Shown: positions 48,213 through 60,500, numbered from the stretch's first letter. The stretch: DNA of 64,000 bases from Antedon bifida (GCA_963402885.1 OY727102.1:8680001-8744000); one strand, 5' to 3'. A program made the numbers and translations. Notes: generated by a model from the letters alone, not told the origin.

Positions 48213-51200
48213 ATGGAGAACAAAATAGTTGTTGTAGAAAAAGAAAATCAACAAACAGAAGCTGAGTCTCCTGCAAAAACTTCCCCGGTCGATTTAAGAA
48301 GATCCACTGACGAATTGAAGGACGAGGTAAAAATAAAAATGTCAACGTTGTTTAGGCCTAGCGTAGGTCCAGGACTAGCTAGGTATAGCCTAGCTAGTAG
48401 AATAACAACAGTTGCGGACAATCAATTAAAACATCTTAAAATATACTAGGCCCTAGGCCTATGTTACAATTGGCAGCCTTCTTGAATTGAGGTTGCTTAT
48501 TTTTAGCTAGGCCTAGCCTAGCTAGGCTACTGAACTGTACTGGGCCTAATATAAATGCTAAGCCTCGGGTCCTACTATTAGTACTAAACACCACCAGATA
48601 CCTACCAGAGCAACAAATCCTACCACCAGAGAGCAGCTACCGGATCAATTGATTATTAATGGTATATTACAAATTTCAAAGGGTAATTCTTTCAGAAACT
48701 GATAAAATTTAAGTTAAAAGTGAATTTCTCGCCGTTGCACTTCCAGAATCAAATGCGTTCGATCTTCATAACAGTAATGAAACGAACACGTTAATCCGTG
48801 TCTATTGTGTACAGGTATTGTATTCAGCGGTGAACTGTGAGGCGCTACCGATGCATTTATTTGGTAAAATAATTTCTTTTGTGTGCACTAATATTTATTA
48901 TTTATTTCATTCCAGACCAACAGCGAATCATCATCACTAACAAAATCTTAATAAAAGCTACTTTAGATAAAGAATTTATATCATAAAACAAGATGACATC
49001 AAAGATAGAAAAATGATATTTCAGGTTAAAAGTGATGTAAAATAATAGAATGGAAAGAAGCGATCAATATTGGTGTTATTACTTAGGGAATTATATTGTA
49101 ATTGTGAATTATATATTTAAAAATAAATAACTTATTTGTTACTCAGTCATATGCTCTCACAGCATTTATAAGATAAGATAAATCTTTATTGTCATGAACA
49201 CAACAAGGCGAACATGAAATTGGTTTTCCTTGATGCTTAAAAACACATACAATATATAAAACATTAAAAATATCAATACAATACATTAAAACTATATACA
49301 GTAGTAAACAAGTAAACAAACTATCTTTGGAATGTTGTGTTGGAAACATGAATAGAGTTGTGGACAAATGATTTCCTACGTCGAGTGGTATTGCACATTA
49401 AAGGACGAATTCTACCTGATTTATTAACAACATATTTATCATTCAATGGGTGTGAGTTATCTTCCATTATTTTCTTAACTTGGCTAATAACATCGCGCCT
49501 GTAAACTGCGTCGATAACATTCCTCCCTATTATTTTACTAGCAGTTTTTATAGTACGGTCAATTTTCTTTTTATCATTAGCACTCAGACTATTGTACCAA
49601 ACAACACAGTTGAAAGTTACAACACTAAGAATAACACTCTGGTGAAACATAAAAAGTACATCATTATTCACTCTGAAAGAGTTCAGCTTTCTGAGAAGGT
49701 ACAGCCGTTGATTAGATTTTTTAACAATATTTACAGTATTTGCATTCCAATTTAATTCACAATCTACCGTTGTTCCTAAATATTTATGTTCTTTTACAGT
49801 TTCTATCTTTTGGTCGTTTAATACAATATTATCAATAACACTTTTCTTCTTTCTGAAATCAAAAATTAATTCTTTGGTCTTATCCGCATTTAATATAAGA
49901 AAATTTTTCTTACACCACGACTCAAACAACTTAAGTGTATTTCTATACTCATCTTCACAGTATGCTGAATTATACCCGTAACAACAGAATCATCTGCATA
50001 CTTAACTATACTAACATTATTACTTTCAATTTTGAAGTCATTTGTGTAAAGAGAGAAAAGAACACATCCCTGAGGGACACCAGTGTTAGTGAAAAATAAA
50101 ATCAGAAATTCTTTTCTGTACACTATAACATTTAATAATAAATAAAACTATACAATGTTTACACACTTTTTTTTTTAATGAAACCATAGAATTGACTAGT
50201 AATGTCATTTCAGTAAATCCGACACGCCCTTCTGTCAGTGATGGTATTCTGTTTAAAGATATATTGTCCCCCTAAAAAAATATTTTTTTAAATTTTTTTG
50301 TTGAATATGTTATTTTAATGTCACATAATAGTTATTCACTCTCACAAAAAATTGGGTCTGAAAAAAATTTATTTACCTGAGAAAAATGTAATTTAAAGCA
50401 AAAAATGGTCAAATTGTCTGGAAGACAATGAGTTTTTGGTTAATTTAACTGTTTATTTTGTCTTTTTATAGGTGAAATAATTTTTCCCCCGTTTTTTTTC
50501 TTATGAAAGTGAACAACTTCATTAAAACTGCAAAATGGCCTATTCAAAGTCCGATTTTAAAAATCTTTATTTTTCATGATTTTGGGGGACAATACATCTT
50601 TAATAATGCGTGTGTCTTTTTTATCATCTCATGTATAATTATTCATACACAATCCCAATGTTATAATTTTCGATTTTCAGGTAATTATTCTTACGAAAGT
50701 CGATTATCATTTAAAATTCGTTTACGCAATCTGGAGAAAATGTACAAAGACATCTTCAAAAAAATGGTACAAAAATACAAAAGAAAATGACGTACAGAAT
50801 TAATGGAGGCTATTTTTTTCAAAACAAGGTTTAATTGGATGCGAAGATGAACTTGACTTCCAAAAAATGTCGATTTACTAAAGGAAAGAATCTTTAAAGA
50901 AAATCCTGATTTTCATAAAATACTCTATTTTGCCGCCGAAATCAAACACATGGTTGCTGTTTGATTGGAAGAAAAATTCTAGCGAGTGCATTAACAATAT
51001 ATTAAATTAGCAACTGACTGGAAAACATTAAAAGTAGCCGACCTGATTGACAAGATAAAGGATTGTGAAACAAGCCATTTTACCCTTTTGTGTGATAAAC
51101 TTCCACGTTTACTTTTATTGTATCTTATTTGTTATGTTATCGTACCGTTTTTTGCCATACGAAACATGATAAAAACATAATAACCGTAATGAAAGAAATC

Positions 51201-53098
51201 GCGCAATCGATTGGTGTATTTTTTTGTACCAATTTTTTTAAGATGTACATTTTCCTCCAGATGGCGTTTTGTTATACTGTTATGAAGATCAAATGCATTC
51301 GATTCTGGAATTGCGATGGCAAGAAATTCACTTTTAACTTTAATTTTATCAGTTTCTGAAAGAATTAAGCTTTGGAATTTGTAATATACCATTAATAATA
51401 CATTCCACACAGGTGGCTGCTCTCTGGTGGTAGGAAAAGATAGATGGCCTTGTCCAGAAAGACATGGTTATGCGTTTGAACCAGAAGAATTTGGTCAGGG
51501 GAAAGCGGCCATTTTGGGTTTCAAAATGGCCGCTTTCCCCTGACCAAATTTTTGACAACTCTTCCATTTTATGTTCTTGTGCCAAGTTTTAGAATGTTAT
51601 CACAAGTTGAAGGATTTGCCTCAAATAAGCACCTTCACATGCCTACTATTACTAAATAACTGGTCAAATAACAGATTGATCAAATACCTGAAATTAAATA
51701 ATGTCCAAATTTGTATAATAGTATAAATAAATTTAATCTTTGTTATTTTGTAAGGATATTTCACCAGAGCAAGAAGCAGAGGCAAAATTAAGAGCAAAGT
51801 ATGGAAATGTGAGAAAGCCAGGCGAACTGTTAAAGAAACGTTTACAAAAAGGAGTAAGTATAACAATTTACTAAGCAACATTGACCAATCACATGATGAA
51901 ATAGCGATGACTAGTGCATTACATGACCATCAATTGTCAACCTTAATTTTTGTTTTAAATCAACTTGGCTAAAACTATATCTTTTTAATACATAGAAAAC
52001 ATTTCTTGTTGGTATTAAAACAATGTATTAATAGATACTTATGCTTATTTGGATTAAGTACAATACCACCAGCAGGAATAACATTGTCAACAGGAAACAA
52101 ATAAAAGGAAAAATAAATAACGATAAGGGGAGGCTTTTATTCCAAATGATGTTCTATGGGGGAGTTTATTTGAATAAATATGGTACTTTTGTGATTAGTT
52201 AACTCTCTTCTACCTCTTAAAGTCATAACTATATAACTTTGATATAACTGTGATAGGTTTGAGATGTACAGTACATCTGATATAACTTCCATTCCGGTTG
52301 TTTTAAAAATGTAACAATGTTCAAGCTGCAGCGATTTTTTTGCGTTTGAAATTAAACCTTGATATAAGTCAATTTGCTCTGACTCTTCATAGTTTGTTTT
52401 TTTTTTTCGAAATTGCCTTGTCTTCATCTAACCTTAAATGGCTGTGATTGATTGCCAAAATAGAACTTGACTGCCCTCTCTAGTGCTTGTACCATTTAAC
52501 CTTAAATGACTGATTGATCACCAAACAAATGAATTCCAACATTGAAATTACAACAATTTATGATCCCTTGAAATTTTGAATTGAATCTAAAAATTTGGGA
52601 AGTGACTCATGTTGAATGGAACTGAGTAAAATTGACAATCAATCTGCATGTCCCAGTTGCTTGACACCTACACACAATGCAGTACTATACTATTAAGTTA
52701 ATTATGCCCAGTTAAACTGAGAGTTGGTTACTAATAATGCAACTGGACTAATATTAATTTTAATCATTACTCAATTTTCAAAATTGCCTTAGTAAAAGTC
52801 CCTTTTGATTGAGCTGCAAAACTTGCCCAGACGTCTAGTACTGCAACTCAAGTTACTTACAGTAAATATATTGTCCTTTGAATAAATATTAAATATGCTT
52901 CATTTTTTTTATCATTTACAGAATAGATTTTTTGATTCTGGAGATTACATGATGGCTAAACAGAACCAACAGAAAGTGAGACCAGGAAGGCGAATGCAAC
53001 CTGAACTAGTAGTAGGAGGAATGATCCCTACACCCGCGTTGCTCCCACAACGTAAACCGTCGGGGGGTAAAAGCAAACTTGCCGCGTTGGACAGTTAG
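48213..53098 (+). CDS. ENSA: Alpha-endosulfine/ARPP19 family PP2A-B55 inhibitor, complete
   Basis: Three exons: 48213-48326, 51755-51853 and 52922-53098, all joined in phase 0, give 129 aa. Landmarks are EAEAKLRAKYGN and KRLQKG in exon 2; exon 3 has the family signature FDSGDYMMAK with the Greatwall target serine at residue 77. A C-terminal IPTPALLPQRKPS places the protein-kinase-A-type serine at residue 118. In known members, phosphorylation of FDSGDY turns the protein into a tight inhibitor of PP2A-B55, allowing mitotic entry. The N-terminal 38 residues are acidic and variable, as usual. The start ATG at 48213 has a favourable GAAGATGG context. An in-frame ATG at 48165 would add a hydrophobic leader not seen in the family, so I chose 48213. 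Vertebrates have two paralogues (ENSA, ARPP19); here one gene probably represents both. Intron 1 (3.4 kb) is mostly transposon. Confidence 0.95.
49168..50092 (-). pseudogene. 5'-truncated non-LTR retrotransposon, reverse transcriptase C-terminal part
   Basis: On the minus strand, GVPQGCVLFSLYTNDF is followed by the catalytic KYADDSV (about 50,000). After a frame change comes ILNADKTKELIFDF, HKYLGTTVDCELNWN, LRKLNSFRV and NRHF-like sequence to about 49,321. The order is that of Jockey/CR1-type elements. The GVPQGCVL-SPL region has a small deletion and the two parts are out of frame, so it is inactive. The 3' end carries an AATAAAGATTTATCTTATCT tail. The matching point in element A (35,385) is unoccupied. 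Confidence 0.8.
50253..50603. mobile_element. TTAA-flanked MITE with a documented empty site
   Basis: TTAAAGATATATTGTCCCCC at the left and GGGGGACAATACATCTTTAA at the right. The paralogous element A reads ATTCTGTTTAATAATGCG at 37,181-37,198, with one TTAA at exactly this place, against TTAA on both sides here. Confidence 0.9.
51488..51550. repeat. Perfect 29-bp-arm hairpin in endosulfine intron 1
   Basis: AATTTGGTCAGGGGAAAGCG then GCCATTTTG, a five-base loop GGTTT, then the exact reverse complement. It sits about 50 bp past element B and 200 bp before exon 2. The GC content of the arms is higher than the surroundings. Confidence 0.85.
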
Positions 53099-56000
53099 AA
53101 TAAAATTCAAACCTGGCCATTTTTAAGTCTGGCCTTAATTACCCTGTTGTAAAAAAAACATGTACATGTACAGGGTGCAACAGTTTGTTTCTTATCAGAT
53201 TGTAAAATAAGAACGGTGCACATTAGAATGATGTTTACATTTTTTCCATCAAGCTTAGCTGTACTTCTGCATGCACTCAATACATAACAATCACTATATT
53301 GCCTAGCCCTATTTAGGCAGTATAATAAGTCTAAAAGAAAACATATAACAATGCATTATTGTACAAGCAGTTTACAACTATATAGTTAATTTGTAAAAAC
53401 TAGTGCTTTGTTTATCAAAATATAACTATTTTATCACAAATTTAAGATATAGAGTAAGATGTCTACTCTAAACCTTCACAATATTGTATGAATGATTTTT
53501 GTTGCCTTACCTGAATACTCAGTATGTGAAAACAAATTGTTTCATGTTTCACATTCCCCCTTCCCCCCACTCACCAAATATATATACTTTACACTATCAT
53601 TCTAGTGTTTGGTACATCACAATAGTTGATTGTAAAACCCTAGGATGTAAAATTAACATTTTATTAGTTGCTAATGCTTGGAAAGAAAATGCTGTTCTTG
53701 GATGTGACTCAAACCCACATCTCCAAATCACTAACGTGAAACCATAGCTCTATTTACGCAAAACAGAATATTTAGTACATGTGCACAAAATTCATTCTTA
53801 CATTATTTCCTCGCGCAAAATTCCGATTCTTTATTTGAAATATAATACAGAAATATGTTTTTGGGTTTCCCTTACTGCATAAAGCACAAAACAGTCTGTA
53901 TTTAAAATAATGATGCATTTGTGGAATATATGCTAATACTGATTTCATAAAATGAATGTAAATACTTTCAAAGAGCTATTAGAATTTTTTACAAGTGTTG
54001 GATGAGAAAAGAATATTAAAATATGATGACAATCAGTAACTGCTTGCAATAAAGTATATTAATCATATTCATGTAGTGTTATAAGTTGAATTGCTTTCTG
54101 GTTATTATGTACAGTATATTCAACACATGTAAAGGAGTATTATATAAAGTAGGAAGATGATTTGAAAAAGGGTAATTATTTTGGGTTTTTAGGTGGTTAT
54201 ATCCCAAAGTGTCTTAAAAATATGAACTCCTTATAAAACATGATATTATTCCAATTTAGACAACAATTCTGAACAATTAAGCAAGATATCGAATCAAAGA
54301 TGTAGCATCTTTCTTTTATTTACCAAAAAAAAAAGTTATAAACATTGTAAACATAATATATCAAGTGAAGGGCTAAAAAATAGTCAAGACAATTAAAGTT
54401 TCTTGTATCTTAAACCTTTCTAAACTTAATATACATAAAACATGTTTTTTTTAACTTTCTCTCAAATTATATAATTCTCTTTTGAAACACAATAATAATT
54501 ATCTTAACCAAACAAATAATATTCTTTCATTTCTTTTTAAAATGTTGGTTAACAACCTTAAATCATCCACAGCTTTGCATTAGAATACCTGATAGAGTGC
54601 TGTCCCATATTTGTTTCTGTAAATAGAAATATTGTAACTAAATTGCTTGATCAATGCAGATAATGTAGCCACTGATTGCTCTTGTTTCATAATGGCTAGA
54701 CATAGCCTAATAGTACTACTAGACAAGTGTTTATTTTATGTCAATATTTTTTTTATTATCAGTTGGAGCCAATTTATTCTGGTAAAATAGTATAGTATTT
54801 GCCATGACTGATTTGCAATAGCTGTTAAACAAATCATTAATAATGTACAACTTCTAATGTTTAAAAAATGATGTTTACACAAAAAACCTCGACCTATTAT
54901 TATAACTGCCCTCACCCATTGAAAAATACTCATATTCTCATCGCTGCCACAAACCTTTGGATTAGAGGAGAAAGGATTTTTTGGTAGTGCGGGCTCAGCG
55001 CTAGCATAATACAATAATATTAATAGTCTGTCAAAAATAACTATAAAGGAATTAGTTCATAATTTCATTTAGCTGTCAAAAAGAGGGACTGCACAACCCC
55101 CTGTTAATGGATTGTAACATTTTATACAGAAAGAAATACGGAGTAGTATCGTAGTCATTTAAGTTCTTCATATTAAGTTAATGTATTCATGAAGCATGTA
55201 TACAAAAACAGATATCAAAACCAGTTTAATCTATAGAAGTGTTTTAAGTAATTGATATTATTGACAGCAAAATTAATTTAATCATAACCAGCTTAGGTGT
55301 GACCATTTATTAATATTTGTATAACATTGGATGATGTTTACTAACACCTACAGTATGTTGCATAATGATAATTTGTGGCTTTGTTCTGTTATGCAATAGC
55401 AGTAAAATAAACACTTAATCATAACAAAAGTCCACATACCTTTTTGTAAAAATTGTATCTTTATATTGACCTATCTGGAACTTTGTGTACCATGTTTAAT
55501 ATTGTTTTTTTCAAGATTTTCTATCAATTTCTCAATGTAATACTATAACATGCACTGTGAGTAGGCCTACTTAGTGAACCAGGAAGGATAGTTTGAGCTG
55601 CTCTGTTAAACAATTTGTGCTGTCAGACGATGAGTAGAATGTGCAAATGCAAATTTTATTCACTTATGTATCAGTCTTTATTCATGTTTATATTAATAAC
55701 TTCCTTAAACCAAAGGAACTCCTTATAGTTGTATATACAAAATAAAATCTGGAATCCATATTATGTATTTTGTGTTTGCTTTCTGTCCAAATGTGTACAT
55801 ACTGCTAAAGATGAAGAACGTTTTCTGACATATTAGCCTATTTACTTAAATAAGTATGGATGACATCCTATGTTGAATGACCATAATGTTACATACCGGT
55901 AATCAATATAGGCTTACAATTTAGTTGATGGCCTGCTTCTTTAAATCATTAATTTGATTTTATTTTTGATGCATGTTACATAACATATTCTTTTAAAAAA

Positions 56001-56494
56001 AAGGCTTCAGTAGTAGCCATGATTGTTTTTTTTTTGTTCATTCAGTAAGAAGTAAAAAGAAATGTATGCCCACATTTTATATTAAATTCATAATGCAAAA
56101 CGTATAATACAGTATAATATTTATTAAAGCTATACACCTTTACAACGGTGGTACACGTTCATATACGGTGCGTTCTTAAAATATTAACAGACACAAAATA
56201 AATACAACAAACAGAACAAATACGATCGTTGTCGTATTCGGTAACTGAGATATACAACACATTACACAAATTAAGTAGTAATAACTACAAATAATAATTG
56301 ACAATAGTAATACTGAAGAACTGAAAATAATAAAAAAAGTAACAACAGTAAATAATAATAACTGAAAATAACAACTGAAAAGATATAGTTCAAATACACT
56401 CTATATACCGCAATAAGACAAAACATTTGCAGGCTATCTGCGAGTTGTATTTGTAAGATCATTTCGTGTTTTCCATGATCTTGTTAGATATAAG
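53099..56494. other. Endosulfine 3' region and spacer, no further gene seen
   Basis: AT-rich sequence after the endosulfine stop. An AATAAA directly follows the stop codon (53,099) and is too close to be the likely poly(A) signal; further AATAAA motifs lie near 54,050 and 55,741. Endosulfine genes often have long 3' untranslated regions, so much of this may be transcribed. Short open frames here show no recognisable domain. A minus-strand AATAAA near 56,127 could end another transcript, but I found no exon attached to it. Confidence 0.4.
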
Positions 56495-57564
56495 ACCAGG
56501 GGTGGTCGCAGAACTATTTTAAGGGTGTTGCCCAAGAGTCCAGGGCCATAATAGAAACCAAATATTTGCGCCACATTTGTTAAATGACACCTTTAGGTGG
56601 CCGGAAATGGTACACTCGCACGTAAAATTCACGCCGGAAATGACACTCTAATATATATCAGCAGTATTTATCCCACCTATTTTTTCCGCCAGTAAAACAC
56701 ACGCGACTAAGGATAACATTTTTTTGCGTTCAGTTCCCGACTAATACAAATTAATTACTAGGCCTATTAATTAATAATTTTAAAAAGTTAGACAAAAATG
56801 CTATAAATATATTGAGCAAAACTTTGAATTGTATTATTTTGAAATAAATGCTGAATAAGTCAGTAAAACTGTGTTGCTTAAAACACACTCTAGAAAAGAA
56901 AATATGATCGAAATTTGCAGAAAGAAGCAATTAAACACCGTTATTTCAAAGTTCGCCACGTCCGTAATTACTACGGAAACTCGGCCAAATTTTACGGACG
57001 TGGAAAACGGAAAAAAAATCCTAATCCGCTGACCGCCGTTAAATTGTGCGCGGTTAATTTTACGCTGCAGTCAATCAATTTGGATCAAGTCAGTATGGCT
57101 TAATTTGATAATTCAAATTTTGCTGAATTTTGTTTTTAATAATGCTAAAACATCCAATGTTAATAAACTTTTTTAAAGAGAAATTAATGTATTTCTTGAG
57201 TTCTTTTAGATTTATTATTATTCATTTTCTGTTTCAACATCATCATCTATTTTTCTAGTGGATATTGAATAAATATAATAGTGTATGTATGTATAATATG
57301 TATAGTGTATCACATCATCACCATGGTCATATTCAACCTCATCAGCATTAACTGGTAAAATTTGTAGTCTCAGATGTGAAAGCAAATAATAAACGCAAAG
57401 GCAATATTTTGAAAATCTTTGAAATCTTATATTTTTAAACATTTGATATAATATGAGACATAATATGTATCATTCTGGTTAAAAAATATAATATATAGTT
57501 ATAAAATCCAATGGTTTTGCAGTAATATTGATAAGTAGTTGATTCTGTATAATATTGCACTTGA

Positions 57565-60500
57565 TTAGTATTTGTAGCATAACAATGCAGAGAGGAACCT
57601 GTGGCGTGAAGTATTGTGAACAAGATCAATTCTGCCTTCATCATTTGCCGCAAGTTCACTGACATTGCTGGCGTCATTGGCACTGACTTCATTGGCACTG
57701 GCGTCATTGGCACTGGCATCATTGGCACTGGCATCTGTGCTGTCGATATCTTCACCGGTAGTATCCTGGATTTCCTCTGTCAGTGTTTTGAGGCAACTGA
57801 TATTACGAATGCCTCGTCTAAGTCTGCGGAAAAGCCGCCTGAAAATTCCTGCTCGTGGTACATCTGTAGAATTCTGGTTAGCAGGGACATCACCAGCCAA
57901 ATTGTCTGTAAGGAATAAATGCAATGTTTGTTTTTAATAATATAGTACTATTTGTATTACTAATTAAAACAACATAATAAAATGCATGTTTATTTTTATG
58001 TAATAAAATAAATCACCTTCGCTTGGCTTGCAGGTTGAAACGTCGTTTTCGAAAGTCTTACTATCCTTTTCATCTACCTTGTCCATGGCGATGACATAAC
58101 TGCTGTAGCGAATAATTTCAGCGACATACTGTCTGACTGCATTGATGTCAATCTCAACATCAGGGATGGGGTCATCAATTTCAACATCAAGGATGGTGTT
58201 GTAAATCTTGCCATCGGTGAGAGTGTCATCAATCTTGGGATCAGAGGCAGTTTCGTCAATCTTGGCGTTTGAGACGGTTAAGGTAATCTTGGCATCAGAG
58301 AGGGTGTCAACAATCTCGACATCAGACACAGTGTCGTCAATATTAATGTCAGAGATGGTGTTGTCAATCAAGGTGTTGGTTACATCGACAGTCTTCATGC
58401 TTGTTGAGATAATGCCGGAGATGTACTCATCCACGGCATTTTTGTCAATTTCTCCAATGTAATCCTTCACTTTTGTAGTGACTGCGACGGCATCTGGGGT
58501 ACTATCGTCAAGGAACATGTTATTGTCGAAGACTTCAATGGCTGCAGCTGCTGCCTTGGTGGTGACATCCAGGTCACTGACCTTTCTTATGCTTTCTACA
58601 TCTTGCACATGATTCTTAATATCTTCAGAACCACTGATGCATTGAGGTTCATTAAAAATGTCATTCAAGTCTGTAAAATGCAAACATTGTGTGACATTTT
58701 GTACATTATTACATCCATGTAAGGTTTTTAAAAAAACTTGTCAAAATAAGAGAAATAATTAGATTGATTGTAATAAGTACCTGAAAGTGCATCATAAAAT
58801 ATCTCATCCTCATCGTCGCTCCAATCCAATCCACTGTTGTCCTGCATAAAGTTCTGGGTCATATTTTTTACATATGCACTTCTTGTTTTGGTGTTGCCAA
58901 GGAGTTTCGCCCAGCCGATTATTTTGGGTGGCTTTTTCAACTTGTCCTCTTTTACAATATTGTCATCACCTTGGATTAAATGCGCCATCTTTTTTACACT
59001 TTTCTTCGCTGGTTTTGGTGCAACTGGTGGCTTAATATGATGAAACTTGTCCTCTTTTACAATATTGTCATCATCTTGGATTGAATGCGCCATCTTTTTT
59101 ACACTAGATTGATTGTAATAAGTACCTGAAAGTGCATCATAAAATATCTCATCCTCATCATCGCTCTCATCACCAGCAAGTGATGGTTTTGACTTATTCG
59201 GCATATCTTCAACCTTTTTATAAACAAAACTATCTGCCATATTTCGAGTTGATTTTCGTGTAACTGGGATGTCTTCAACATGAGAAGCCTGTAAAATTAA
59301 ACGATGAATATGGGTATAATTAAAGCAGCTTACAGTACTAAAAAATGTCCATGTTCTTCTTAGAAAATAATCGTTAATTGTTTACCATACAACAATGTAA
59401 TTACATATACACTATGTAAAATTACTTGTAAAATGTATATACAATTCATAAAACAGTCAAATGAGGCATTAAAAAATAAACTTTAGGATATGGCCACCAG
59501 TTGAGAAAAATCATGATGATTGTGAGAGATGCACTAAATCCTGTGAATAACAGACAAAAAAAGAAATTGCATTATTGTATGTCCGTACAGTACCTGTCTA
59601 TTTACCTGCATTAAGTTCTGTGTCATATTTTTCACAGATGCACCTCTTGTTTTGGTGTTGCCAAGGAGTTTCGCCCAGCCGATTATTTTGGGTGGCTTTT
59701 TTAACTTGTCCTCTTTTACAATATTGCCATCACCTTGGATTGAATGACCCATCTTTTTTACATTTTTCTTTGCTGGTTTTGGTGCAACTGGTGGCTTAAT
59801 CTGATGAAACTTGTCCTCTTTTACAATATTGCCATCACCTTGGATTGAATGCGCCATCTTTTTTGCACTTTTCTTTGATGGTTTTGGTGCAACTGGTGGC
59901 TTAATCTGATGCAACTTGTCCCCTTTTACAATATTGCCATCATGGATTGAATAAGCCATCATTCTTACACTTTTCTTCGCTGGTTTTGGTGCAACTGGTG
60001 GCTTAATCTGATGTAACTTGTCCTCTTTTACAATATTGCCATCATGGATTGAATAAGCCATCATTTTTACACTTTTCTTCGCTGGTTTTGGTGCAACTGG
60101 TGGCTTAATCCTGTGCTGAGGACGTTCAACCTTTGGCTTGACTGCCAAATCATTGATGCTGGTCTTTGTAGCATCGTTTTCTTGTGCCTTTGTCTTCCCA
60201 CTGAAACTCGATATTGGTTTTAGTCCTTGGATGACAGGCCCGAACGTTTCGTTGACAATTATGTCTGCAAACATTTAAAAAGGATAAGTACACTGTAAAG
60301 CTACCTAGGCAATTTATCTTCTGGCCACACACAATGAATATAGGTCTATCCTAATGATGGGTGAATATTTTCACAGTGAAGACATTTATCGTGTCCAAAA
60401 AAAAAAAAAAATGTCATTCATTTCAACTATTATTTCTATTTATATAAAAAGTTTCTAAAAGATTTCTCCACTCACCACGGTTCGTTGGAACCTTTTCCAT
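57565..60500 (-). CDS. Unrecognised repeat protein with PPVAPKP motifs, copy 1 of a tandem pair, complete (728 aa)
   Basis: Five exons in transcript order: 60476-60500 (starts MEKVPTNR), 59606-60264, 58781-59288, 58017-58670, 57565-57905. All have GT/AG borders and continuous phases; the stop is TAA. I do not recognise the family. Exon 2 has four 34-35-residue repeats, each with IKPPVAPKPAKK and GNIVKEDK, ending KKPPKIIGWAKLLGNTKTR. Exon 3 has two EDEIFYDALS acidic motifs, further repeats and a second KIIGWAKLLGNTKTR. Exon 4 is acidic, with eight nine-residue units such as DTVSDVEIV. Exon 5 has a cationic stretch GIFRRLFRRLRRGIRN and DASAN repeats. No signal peptide or membrane segment is evident, so it is probably intracellular. 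PPVAPKP followed by lysines resembles SH3 ligands, suggesting a scaffold or adaptor (inference). A polyadenylation-like AATAAA lies at 57211-57216 on the minus strand. Confidence 0.8.

Larger units (their letters stand above)
48567..51440. mobile_element. Composite long inverted-repeat element B in endosulfine intron 1
   Basis: The left arm (48,600-48,785) and right arm (51,280-51,433) are inverted copies (CTACCACCAGAGAGCAGC / GCTGCTCTCTGGTGGTAG, TTCTTTCAGAAACTGATAAA). The body matches element A at 34,950-40,100 segment by segment, with subterminal inverted sequences CGCAATCTGGAGAAAATGTA / ACATTTTCCTCCAGATGGCG. It carries a LINE fragment and a TTAA MITE that A lacks, and lacks the two large insertions found in A. 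Confidence 0.7.

Noticed and set aside
48165-48449. 94-codon single-exon reading of the endosulfine start
   Set aside because: It runs past a good GT donor at 48,327 into intron; the three-exon model restores the FDSGDY family protein.
57616-57937. Plus-strand frames opposite exon 5 (IGTGIIGTG, LASLALASLA)
   Set aside because: Antisense shadows of the DASAN repeat; the minus strand has intact exons with proper splice sites and phases.
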